From NCBI GenBank assembly GCA_013151745.1, contig JAADHS010000259.1:1-37942 (forward strand): a stretch of 37,942 nt of DNA, given 5' to 3'. The stretch comes from Gammaproteobacteria bacterium. Its GTDB lineage: Bacteria; Pseudomonadota; Gammaproteobacteria; JAADHS01. Below the pieces are notes generated by a model. That model saw only the letters and a list, made by a program, of their open reading frames with translations. It made no database searches and was not told where the DNA came from. The position numbers and the translations under genes were made by a program. Below, in pieces: positions 8,917 to 15,857 of this stretch. Within the stretch, counting starts at the first letter, position 1; every line of letters begins with the position of its first letter.

Positions 8917-9319
8917 CCTCTGCCCCATACCTACGCTGAATACAGGGAAACCTGAAATCAGTATGGCTCCGCTGGTGGATATCGTCTTCCTGCTTCTGAT
9001 TTTTTTTATGGTCACCACCGTTTTCCCAGAAAACGATGGCCTGGTAATCGAAAAACCCAGCTCGGAAAATGCAGCGGCGCTGAATGATGAAAAAATCATC
9101 ATCAAATTGAGCCAGCAGGGTATTGCCTACCTGGATAATCGTGCTGTGACGATGGATGATATAGAACGACTACTGAAAATCGAACTGGCCGAAAAACCGC
9201 AACAGATGGTCACCGTTCATGCCGATCGCCGTGCCACCACCGAAGCACTTATCAACGTTATCGATGCAGCCAAAGCGGGGGGAGCCAGACAGTTGGGCAT
9301 TGCCACCGATGCTAAGTAA
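8903..9319 (+). CDS. exbD: ExbD/TolR-family energy-transducing subunit
   Basis: This 138-residue protein has a short cytoplasmic tail, one membrane helix with the family signature MAPLVDIVFLLLIFFMVTTVF, whose aspartate carries protons, and a periplasmic domain with the usual VTVHADRRATTEALINVIDAAKAGG ending. It overlaps exbB at the start and tonB at the end, which points to coupled translation and fixed stoichiometry. It works with ExbB in the inner membrane to power TonB. Confidence 0.92.
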   Translation: MSTNNLCPIPTLNTGKPEISMAPLVDIVFLLLIFFMVTTVFPENDGLVIEKPSSENAAALNDEKIIIKLSQQGIAYLDNRAVTMDDIERLLKIELAEKPQQMVTVHADRRATTEALINVIDAAKAGGARQLGIATDAK

Positions 9320-9998
9320 AATCACTGTTTTTAGTTTTAGCCTGACAGCCGGTATAATCGCAACATTGACTTTGTTGCTTGCTATTGATTTTTTGGCAAG
9401 CTATCGTGCGCCCGCCAAAGAGCAACGCCCATTACTGGTAGTCGATTTGACGACATGGCCTATGCCAGAACAGCAACAAAAAAGAGAAAAGCCAAGTAAA
9501 CCCAAGCCCGCTTCTTTACCCCAATCTGAACCACAAAAGAAAGTGACAAACAAAACCTCTCCCCCATCTGAACAGAAACGCCCCCCCCTTACCAAAAAAA
9601 ACATACCAGAAAAACCACTAGAACCAGTAAAAAAAGAGCCTGTTCAAGAAAGAACAAAAACGGCGGTCAAAGCGGTCAAGGAAATACCCACACACCCTGC
9701 CCTGCCTATCCCTGTGCCCTTCTTTCAACTTACACAAGCGCCACGTTTTTTGCATAGAGAAACTCCGGTCTATCCTGATAAAATGCGGATTCAAGGTATC
9801 AGTGGTATCGTCAGGCTGGAAGCCTTGATTGATAAAAAAGGGCACGTTAAAAAAGTAAACATATTACAATCCGCCGGTGAACATTTTGATGAAGCAGCCA
9901 AACGCGCTATTCTCGCTTCAAGCTTTTACCCCGCAAAAATAAAACACAAACCCGTAGCGGTGTTATTGCGCCTACCCGTCAAATTTAACTTGTTATAG
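9309..9998 (+). CDS. tonB: TonB energy transducer protein
   Basis: I chose ATG 9309, which overlaps the end of exbD by 11 bp, because the protein then begins MLSKITVFSFSLTAGIIATLTLLL with an inner-membrane anchor. An in-frame ATG at 9219 would only add 30 residues translated out of frame inside exbD. The 229-residue protein continues with a long Pro/Lys-rich periplasmic spacer (about 50-130, many KP, PK and EP steps). It ends in a TonB C-terminal domain (about 145-229) with the YP motif (VYPDKMRIQGISGIVRL) and the SSFYPAKIKHKPVAV region. It links ExbBD to the receptor encoded upstream. The gene set is self-contained, suggesting a dedicated rather than housekeeping TonB. Confidence 0.9.
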   Translation: MLSKITVFSFSLTAGIIATLTLLLAIDFLASYRAPAKEQRPLLVVDLTTWPMPEQQQKREKPSKPKPASLPQSEPQKKVTNKTSPPSEQKRPPLTKKNIPEKPLEPVKKEPVQERTKTAVKAVKEIPTHPALPIPVPFFQLTQAPRFLHRETPVYPDKMRIQGISGIVRLEALIDKKGHVKKVNILQSAGEHFDEAAKRAILASSFYPAKIKHKPVAVLLRLPVKFNLL

Positions 9999-10004
9999 CA
10001 TTTA

Positions 10005-10174
10005 TACCCGTGGCGTCTGGGATTTAGGTGTAATTGCATGTCCTCTTCATTCCATGGCGGCGTTAAAATTCCTCGCAATAGCCAGCTATTACTCGTCATT
10101 TTGCCTTACCATGAAATGAATTGAACGCATGAATTGAACGCGCACTAACACCTAAATATCAAACGCCACGGGTA
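10005..10174. repeat. Palindromic intergenic repeat, copy 1 (170 bp, MITE-like)
   Basis: The left end, TACCCGTGGCGT followed by ATTTAGGTGT, is matched in inverted form by the right end, ACACCTAAAT followed by ACGCCACGGGTA, over about 35 bp with few mismatches. A smaller palindrome, AATAGCCAGCTATT, lies at the centre. The element is related along its length to 27396-27557. This copy carries a 13-bp tandem duplication, ATGAATTGAACGC twice, at 10116-10141. It sits between the convergent tonB and rluE genes, encodes no protein and could also serve as a two-way terminator. Confidence 0.75.
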
Positions 10175-10275
10175 GATTGGTCAGAAATCAGAATGCAATC
10201 CCTTTCCGGGTTGAATTTATATTCGTTCGTTGTACATTTATTTTTTCAGATGCATTGTGATTAAAACTTTAAAAA

Positions 10276-10821
10276 TTAATCATCCTTTTCAAACCGCCAT
10301 TGCCCAGGTTGCAGATCGTCCAGTGAAACATCACCAATTGAGTAACGAATCAGGCGTAAGGTAGGCAAGCCAACTGCTGCGGTCATTCTGCGAATTTGTC
10401 GATTCCGCCCTTCTCTAATAGCGAGAGACAGCCAATTTGTTGCAATTGTTGCACGATAGCGAATCGGTGGGTTTCTTGACCAAAGTGCTTTTGGTTCAGC
10501 GATGACTTCAACTTTTGCGGGTTTGCTCATGCCCTCTTTCAAAGCAACACCCTCTGTTAGTTTAGCCACCGCGGCAGAAGTAATGTCACCTTCGACCTGT
10601 ACCCAGTAAGTTTTCCACACTTTAAAACGGGGGTGAGTAATTTGATCTTGTATACGACCATCATTAGTCAGCAGCAGCAAACCCTCGCTATCTTTGTCCA
10701 ACCTGCCCGCAGCATAATATCCAGGATTTTTAATATAATCTGCCAAAGTAGGTCGTTGTGATGGATCTGTAAATTGACAAAGCACATTAAAAGGTTTATT
10801 AAATGCAATTATCTTCTTCAT
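10276..10821 (-). CDS. rluE: 23S rRNA pseudouridine(2457) synthase RluE
   Basis: The 181-residue protein matches RluE closely: FNKPFNVLCQFTD at the start, the catalytic motif AAGRLDKDSEGLLLLTNDG with the active-site aspartate (about residue 62), then RNPPIRYRATIATNWLSLAIREGRNRQIRRMTAAVGLPTLRLIRYSIGD. RluE converts U2457 of 23S rRNA to pseudouridine during ribosome maturation. Like E. coli RluE it lacks an S4 RNA-binding domain. It is divergent from ycbL with only 38 bp between the two starts, so the promoters must overlap. Confidence 0.93.
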   Translation of the reverse strand: MKKIIAFNKPFNVLCQFTDPSQRPTLADYIKNPGYYAAGRLDKDSEGLLLLTNDGRIQDQITHPRFKVWKTYWVQVEGDITSAAVAKLTEGVALKEGMSKPAKVEVIAEPKALWSRNPPIRYRATIATNWLSLAIREGRNRQIRRMTAAVGLPTLRLIRYSIGDVSLDDLQPGQWRFEKDD

Positions 10822-10859
10822 TATACGCTTTGGCTATAAAATTTCGGATTTTGTAAAAT

Positions 10860-11495
10860 ATGAACTACACCATTATACCGGTTACGGCATTTCAGCAAAA
10901 CTGCACTATTTTAACCTGCCCTGATACAAATGAAAGTGCTATTGTTGACCCAGGTGGAGATTTAGAACTTTTACTGGAAAAAATAGAAAAAAACAATATC
11001 TATCTAACTAAAATACTCGTTACCCATGCGCATCTTGACCATGTGGGTGCCGTTGCAGAACTTGCTAAACAATTTAATATTCCCATCGAAGGACCACACC
11101 AAAGCGACCAATTTTGGATTGATCAACTTGAACAACAGGCACAAATGTTTAATGCACCTAAAGTACCTGCTTTTACACCCACACGCTGGCTAAAACAAAA
11201 TGATATCATCACATTTGGGAACGTTAAACTACAAGTGCTACACTGCCCTGGCCATACGCCTGGGCACGTTGTTTTTTTCAATAAAAAAAGCAAACTTATA
11301 TCAGTCGGCGATGTGTTATTCAAAGGGTCAATTGGACGCACAGATTTCCCCAGGGGAGATCAAACAACACTGATTCAGTCGATCAAACAGAATCTCTGGC
11401 CATTGGATAATGAAGTACAATTCATCCCAGGGCATGGGCCTATGTCCACCCTTGGCTATGAAAAACGAACGAATTCATTTTTGCTTGATATATAA
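10860..11495 (+). CDS. ycbL: MBL-fold hydrolase, YcbL-type glyoxalase II
   Basis: The 211-residue protein has the metallo-beta-lactamase fold motifs: THAHLDHVG (metal ligands), LHCPGHTPGHVVFF, SVGDVLFKGSIGRTDFPRGD and FIPGHGPMSTLG. The opening MNYTIIPVTAFQQNC and the overall order match E. coli YcbL, a small type II glyoxalase that hydrolyses thioesters such as S-lactoylglutathione. It lacks the C-terminal helical domain of classical GloB. The end (TNSFLLDI) is a little shorter than in E. coli. It is transcribed divergently from rluE. Confidence 0.9.
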   Translation: MNYTIIPVTAFQQNCTILTCPDTNESAIVDPGGDLELLLEKIEKNNIYLTKILVTHAHLDHVGAVAELAKQFNIPIEGPHQSDQFWIDQLEQQAQMFNAPKVPAFTPTRWLKQNDIITFGNVKLQVLHCPGHTPGHVVFFNKKSKLISVGDVLFKGSIGRTDFPRGDQTTLIQSIKQNLWPLDNEVQFIPGHGPMSTLGYEKRTNSFLLDI

Positions 11496-11669
11496 CTGCG
11501 CAACCAGGTTTGCTCCCATTACAACGTAATTTCCGTGCTTAGGGCCTGTAGAAATAACCTCTCCTTGATACCCCCTGGGTTCCGATTCTGGCCAGTATTT
11601 ATATATTATCGGGTTATAGTTATAGCTACTATCTAACCTGAATTCAACCCAAATAAAGTTAAAAATGTG

Positions 11670-13022
11670 ATGCTGGATCCTGACATTTGCAAAAAGGCCA
11701 GACTGTCTCGAGATTCACGTTTCGATGGAAAGTTTTTCACGGCAGTTAAAACTACGAAAATTTATTGTCGTCCTATCTGTCCAGCAACCCCTCCCAGAGA
11801 AAAAAATGTCCTTTATTTTCTCACCGCCATAGAGGCCGCTGGCGCGGGCTATAGACCATGTTTACGTTGTCGTCCTGATAGTGCTCCCGGCTCACCCGCG
11901 TGGAAAGGGGTTAATGTAACATTGGAGAGAGCCATCCGGTTGATTGGAGAAGGCGCTTTGCAAAATAGTACGTTGCAAATATTAGCTGAACGATTGGGTG
12001 TCAGTGATCGTTATCTACGACAACTCTTTAAAAAACACCTCGGTATTTCAGCCAAAATCTACGCACTTTATCAGCAATGTCTATTTGCCAAACAATTGCT
12101 TCACCAGACAACACTACCGATTACCCAAATCGCCTTAGCCAGCGGTTTTAATAGTGTTCGTCGGTTTAATGATTGTTTTCAGTCACAGCTTGGCTTGACA
12201 CCTTCTCAAGTTCGAAAATCAAAAAGCACGACAGCGCAGACTTTACAGCTCCAGTTGTCTTATCGACCACCTTATGATTGGTCATATATGCATCATTTTT
12301 TTAAACTCAGAGCGATTCCGAGCCTGGAATGGTGTGATAACCAACATTACGGTCGAACATTCGAATGGTCAGGCAGTACAGGATATTTCACCGCTCAACA
12401 CATTGCAGATAAAAACCGTTTCAATGTTACAATTGAATTGAGCGATGTCAAAAATTTAAAACCCATTGTTAATAACATCCGGCGTCTTCTGGATCTTGAC
12501 GTTGATATACAAATGCTTGAACAAGATTTACAGCCACATATTGAACTCAAAACCGGATTGCGTCTGCCGGGAATATGGAATATGTTTGAAGCTGGAATAC
12601 GGGCTATTCTAGGACAACAAATTTCTGTTATTGCAGCACGTCATTTAATGACGACCCTGGTTGCTGTATTAGGTCAATCTACCAGAAAAAATAAATTATT
12701 TCCCTTACCTCAATCTATCGCCAATAATGAACTTGATTTTCTAAAAATACCAACATCACGTAAACAAACCTTGCGTAATCTCGCACAACATTACATGAGT
12801 CACGATAACCCTGACGGCCCCCAACAATGGTTGAAACTAAAAGGAATAGGCACCTGGACAGTAGATTATGCACGGTTACGGGGACTCAGTGACCCGGATA
12901 TTTACCTTGGTAGCGACCTGGGCGTTAAAAAAGCCCTGATAAAATCAGCACCTGATTTTAATTCTGATCGGGCATCGCCCTGGAGAAGCTATTTAACACT
13001 ACAACTATGGAGCCAACTTTGA
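11670..13022 (+). CDS. Ada-type methylphosphotriester sensor / AraC regulator fused to AlkA 3-methyladenine DNA glycosylase
   Basis: The 450-residue protein has three parts. Residues about 1-80 are the Ada zinc domain, with four cysteines in YCRPICPATPP and YRPCLRCRPDSAPGSPAW; one of these accepts methyl groups from DNA phosphotriesters. Residues about 85-185 are an AraC-type helix-turn-helix pair. From about 195 on it is AlkA: an N-terminal domain, then the helix-hairpin-helix region (LKLKGIGTWTVDYARLRG) and a candidate catalytic aspartate in YLGSDLGVKKAL. The fusion lacks Ada's own O6-alkylguanine domain, which the next gene supplies. I start at ATG 11670; a GTG lies directly before it. The protein probably both senses methylation and excises alkylated bases. 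The last 16 bp overlap ogt. Confidence 0.92.
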   Translation: MLDPDICKKARLSRDSRFDGKFFTAVKTTKIYCRPICPATPPREKNVLYFLTAIEAAGAGYRPCLRCRPDSAPGSPAWKGVNVTLERAIRLIGEGALQNSTLQILAERLGVSDRYLRQLFKKHLGISAKIYALYQQCLFAKQLLHQTTLPITQIALASGFNSVRRFNDCFQSQLGLTPSQVRKSKSTTAQTLQLQLSYRPPYDWSYMHHFFKLRAIPSLEWCDNQHYGRTFEWSGSTGYFTAQHIADKNRFNVTIELSDVKNLKPIVNNIRRLLDLDVDIQMLEQDLQPHIELKTGLRLPGIWNMFEAGIRAILGQQISVIAARHLMTTLVAVLGQSTRKNKLFPLPQSIANNELDFLKIPTSRKQTLRNLAQHYMSHDNPDGPQQWLKLKGIGTWTVDYARLRGLSDPDIYLGSDLGVKKALIKSAPDFNSDRASPWRSYLTLQLWSQL

Positions 13023-13483
13023 TATATATTGATTATATGAGCACCCCCATCGGCATAATAGAAATTCAAGCCTCTACCCAAGGCGTCACCCAGGTTTTTT
13101 TTCCTGACTCAGAAAAAAAGACCGTTAATACCAATGAAATAACGCATTGTTGCAAACAACAATTAATAGAATATTTTGCCAGTAATCGAAAAAAATTTGA
13201 TTTGCCTCTGGATCAACAAGGCACCCTCTTTCAAAAATCTATTTGGGCTTGTCTTGAAAAAATACCCTTTGCTCAAGTTGTTTCTTATAAAGACATTGCC
13301 TGCATGATTGATAATCGAAAAGCCGTTCGCGCCGTCGGTGCGGCCAACGGTAAAAACCCGATTAGTATTATTGTGCCATGCCATCGAGTGATTGGCAGCA
13401 ATGGCACATTAACCGGATATGCAGGAGGTTTAGACCGTAAAGCCTGGTTATTAAAGCATGAAGGTATCACTATCCAAAAATAG
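13007..13483 (+). CDS. ogt: Methylated-DNA--[protein]-cysteine S-methyltransferase
   Basis: This 158-residue protein has the active-site motif PCHRV with the alkyl-accepting cysteine (in SIIVPCHRVIGSNG), preceded by the DNA-binding stretch IPFAQVVSYKDIA and KAVRAVGAANGKNPI. It ends with the usual LTGYAGGLDRKAWLLKHEG. It removes alkyl groups from O6-alkylguanine by suicide transfer. It overlaps the upstream Ada-AlkA fusion gene by 16 bp, so the two form one alkylation-repair operon and together cover all activities of classical Ada plus AlkA. No strong ribosome binding site is seen, in keeping with coupled translation. Confidence 0.94.
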   Translation: MEPTLIYIDYMSTPIGIIEIQASTQGVTQVFFPDSEKKTVNTNEITHCCKQQLIEYFASNRKKFDLPLDQQGTLFQKSIWACLEKIPFAQVVSYKDIACMIDNRKAVRAVGAANGKNPISIIVPCHRVIGSNGTLTGYAGGLDRKAWLLKHEGITIQK

Positions 13484-13681
13484 CGATCGTAGCAAAGGCC
13501 AGTGCTGTTAATTTAAAAAAAGCTGATATGTTACACTTGAGAAAGTGAAAGAAAAACAGTTTACTTAGGGGCTGTAAATAAGTAACTTTACATTATGGCG
13601 CTTTTTCAAAAAACACCGCTTGAAGAGCGGATAGTGTAACTTGCATTTAATTGAAAACGCCCTCCTGAATAAAAACAAGAT

Positions 13682-14716
13682 ATGAAACCGCCTCATTACT
13701 CATTTTTTTTTCTGCTCTTCCTGATACTCGGCTGCGAACAAACAACCGCCATCCATCGCGAGCAAATTGTAGCAATGGGTACGATTGTTGATATCACGAT
13801 TGCCAATACGTCCGAAGAAAAAGCACACCTCGCTATTAAAACCATTGCCGGCATACTTAATGAGCAAAATAAACGTTGGCATGCCTGGCAACCCAGTACG
13901 CTCAGCTTGCTCAACCAGCAATTGCAACAAAAAAAAACCATAACGGTTGACCCAGAAACCGCCGAACTGTTAAGTAAAGCCAAAACGCTCTCTCTTGCCA
14001 GCCACAGCTTGTTCAACCCTGCAATCGGCGAACTGGTTGCGCTTTGGGGCTTTCACAGTGATGATAAAACACCAACTCAACCCCCCCGTCGCCAAGCAAT
14101 ACAAGCCCTCACTAAACAAAATATTTCTATGGCTAATCTATCCATAAAAAATCAGAATATAAGCAGTAATAACCCCCTGCTCAAACTAGACTTAGGAGGC
14201 TTTGCTAAAGGTTATGCCGTTGATAAAGCGATTGAGGCACTGAAACAACAGGGTATTAATAATGCCATCATCAATGCAGGTGGTGATCTCAAAGCAATAG
14301 GAAATAAAGGCTCAAGACCGTGGCGAGTAGGCATTAAAAACCCAAAAACGAACGGGGTGATTGCCTCTCTGGAGACCCATCAAGAAGAAAGCGTAATCAC
14401 CTCAGGCGATTATGAACGATATTTTGAATATAAGGGGCAACGTTACGCTCATCTTATCGACCCCAGAACGGGCTATCCTGCTAATGAAGTCACTGCTGTA
14501 ACGGTTATCCATAACGATGCCGCCACCGCCGATGCCGCCGCCACTGCACTGTTTATCGCGGGACCAACTCAATGGAAAAAAATTGCCAAGGCGCTTAACA
14601 TCACCTTGGTCATGATGATTTTTGCTGATAACCGTATTATCCTCACCCCAGATATGGCTCAACGCATACGCATGGAAGGTCAACCACCCGCTGAGTATAT
14701 TGTTGAGAAATTGTGA
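13682..14716 (+). CDS. apbE: FAD:protein FMN transferase (ApbE), lipoprotein
   Basis: The 344-residue protein has a short signal with a lipobox-like LILGC (cysteine near residue 18), then the ApbE domain: MGTIVDITI, NKRWHAWQPSTLSLLN, LDLGGFAKGYAVDKAIEAL, NAIINAGGDLKAIG, WRVGIKNP, and the metal/FAD-binding end HLIDPRTGYPA with DAATADAAATALF. ApbE attaches FMN to threonine in periplasmic or membrane proteins such as RnfG/RnfD, NqrB/NqrC and other flavinylated electron-transfer proteins. No such target gene lies nearby, so its partner is encoded elsewhere. It stands alone on the plus strand, 198 bp after ogt. Confidence 0.93.
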   Translation: MKPPHYSFFFLLFLILGCEQTTAIHREQIVAMGTIVDITIANTSEEKAHLAIKTIAGILNEQNKRWHAWQPSTLSLLNQQLQQKKTITVDPETAELLSKAKTLSLASHSLFNPAIGELVALWGFHSDDKTPTQPPRRQAIQALTKQNISMANLSIKNQNISSNNPLLKLDLGGFAKGYAVDKAIEALKQQGINNAIINAGGDLKAIGNKGSRPWRVGIKNPKTNGVIASLETHQEESVITSGDYERYFEYKGQRYAHLIDPRTGYPANEVTAVTVIHNDAATADAAATALFIAGPTQWKKIAKALNITLVMMIFADNRIILTPDMAQRIRMEGQPPAEYIVEKL

Positions 14717-14772
14717 TTATTTGGAACAAAAATAGATAGGGAGAGGCAGCATACAAACTATGCTTTTTTTGG

Positions 14773-14805
14773 ACAAAAAAAAGGGGTGAGAACATCACCC
14801 CTTTT
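14773..14805. terminator. Strong intrinsic terminator, best on the minus strand
   Basis: AAAAGGGGTGA (14779-14789) pairs perfectly with TCACCCCTTTT (14795-14805) around the loop GAACA. Read on the minus strand the stem is followed by eight T residues (plus-strand A run 14775-14782), a canonical terminator placed 20 bp beyond the stop codon of the 31-codon ORF. On the plus strand only four T residues follow the GC part of the stem, but it may also stop transcription coming from apbE. Confidence 0.82.
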
Positions 14806-14825
14806 ACATAGTGCTCTAAAAAAAA

Positions 14826-14921
14826 TCAGAAAGAAACACCAACAAAACCTAAAATAGCAAGAATAACGGTAATCGCGATAACAAAAGTATTATCTTGCTT
14901 ACAAATTAATTCAGATCCCAT
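14826..14921 (-). CDS. Predicted 31-residue single-span membrane peptide
   Basis: ATG 14921-14919 opens a 31-codon frame, with the N-terminal part MGSELICKQDN and then a hydrophobic helix of about 20 residues (TFVIAITVILAILGFVGVSF) running to the C-terminus. A good ribosome binding site (AAGGGG, 8 nt before the ATG) precedes it. A sigma-70-like promoter (TATACT at 14997-15002, TAGACT at 15021-15026, 18-bp spacer) lies about 75 bp upstream, and a canonical minus-strand terminator follows. This arrangement argues for a real, separately transcribed small gene. I do not recognise the peptide. Size and hydrophobicity fit either a small membrane-complex subunit or a type I toxin. It has one cysteine (C7) and is not NqrM, the four-cysteine small protein often found near apbE. 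Confidence 0.6.
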   Translation of the reverse strand: MGSELICKQDNTFVIAITVILAILGFVGVSF

Positions 14922-14996
14922 CGTTAAAACCCCTTATTTAAAATAACTCACTAAAAAAAACACTATTTTTATTGTTGAGGAAAACCCTCAGGCTTA

Positions 14997-15026
14997 AGTA
15001 TACCCATACCTGATAAAAAAAGTCTA
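14997..15026 (-). promoter_or_regulatory. Candidate sigma-70 promoter for the 31-codon gene
   Basis: On the minus strand TAGACT (15026-15021) and TATACT (15002-14997) are separated by 18 bp, matching the -35 and -10 consensus at four and five of six positions. Transcription would start about 70 nt before the small ORF. The leader contains a short hairpin, TGAGG/CCTCA around GTTTT. Confidence 0.45.
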
Positions 15027-15058
15027 GTATTCATTGACCCTTTATTAAATTGGGAATA

Positions 15059-15179
15059 AAACACAATAACTTATGTAAGTGACGCACAAATCTAGTGGGC
15101 TAAAGTGAGTATTTTTTGATTGAAGAACATTTAAAGAGGAGCCGAAGTTATGATGCTAAATGTATAAGTTATTGTGTTT
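15059..15179. repeat. 16-bp perfect inverted repeat bracketing 89 bp at the yceH 3' end
   Basis: AAACACAATAACTTAT (15059-15074) is the exact reverse complement of ATAAGTTATTGTGTTT (15164-15179). The right arm includes the last codons and stop of yceH. The 89 bp between the arms contain no convincing ORF. The structure may be a long terminator-like hairpin after yceH, a small inverted-repeat element, or a duplicated gene end. Confidence 0.55.
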
Positions 15180-15843
15180 CATTCCTTAGATTCAAATGTG
15201 CCTTCACTTGTTCCAGCTCTTGGCGCAACATCGTCACATCCTGACGCAGCAATACAATCTCTTTTTCTGTAGACAGAGCTAAGCTTTCAGGTTCATTTGA
15301 AAGCACAACTTCTGGCGAAATAACCCTACCCGCTTCCTCCGATAACAAATGCATAAAACGAGATTCTCTGCGACCAGGTTCTCTGGGTAATTTCGCGACA
15401 AAAGCTTGGTCTGAGTGCGTCATTAAAACCAATAACGCCATTTCAACTTCCTGCACGTCAGCAAAACCCGCCAAACGAGCAGTGCGAGTACGGAGTTCTC
15501 CTGGAGTCTGTGCACCTCGCAAAAATAAAACGCACAGCAATGCTAGTTCCTGTTTTGATAACTGTAGAGCACTAAATTCAGTGTTAGCAAAACGATGTTG
15601 ATATTTTGGAACACGACTACCTGCACCGGTAGACTCGATAATAAAGTGCTTTTTAACCAGCGCATCAACGATGGCTTGAACTTCGCTTTCATCAAACGCA
15701 ACGACGGGGTCTCTATTTGATTTCTGATTACAGCCTAGCATCAAAGCATTCAATGACAGCGGATACTGATCAGGGGTCGTGCTTTCTTTTTCAAACATCA
15801 CACCTAAAACACGTGTTTCGTTAAAATCCAATTCAATTTTCAC
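15169..15843 (-). CDS. yceH: YceH/UPF0502 family protein (DUF480)
   Basis: The 224-residue protein begins MKIELDFNETRVLGVMFEKESTTPDQYPLSLNAL and contains CNQKSNRDPV and LLCVLFLRGAQTPGELRTR, all typical of YceH. The fold is two winged-helix domains, but a cellular role is not established. The C-terminus has a short heptad-like helix (about 190-220). It is the last gene of the minus-strand run, 14 bp after uup, and its stop codon lies inside a 16-bp inverted repeat. Confidence 0.9.
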   Translation of the reverse strand: MKIELDFNETRVLGVMFEKESTTPDQYPLSLNALMLGCNQKSNRDPVVAFDESEVQAIVDALVKKHFIIESTGAGSRVPKYQHRFANTEFSALQLSKQELALLCVLFLRGAQTPGELRTRTARLAGFADVQEVEMALLVLMTHSDQAFVAKLPREPGRRESRFMHLLSEEAGRVISPEVVLSNEPESLALSTEKEIVLLRQDVTMLRQELEQVKAHLNLRNETQ

Positions 15844-15857
15844 TCGGAGTCCTTATT

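Noticed and set aside
9219-9308. 30-codon N-terminal extension of tonB starting inside exbD
   Set aside because: It has no membrane anchor at its start and overlaps exbD by 100 bp. The ATG at 9309 gives a normal TonB N-terminus and a short overlap.
14826-14921. Small ORF next to apbE as NqrM
   Set aside because: NqrM is about twice as long and has a four-cysteine cluster; this peptide has one cysteine and faces the other way.
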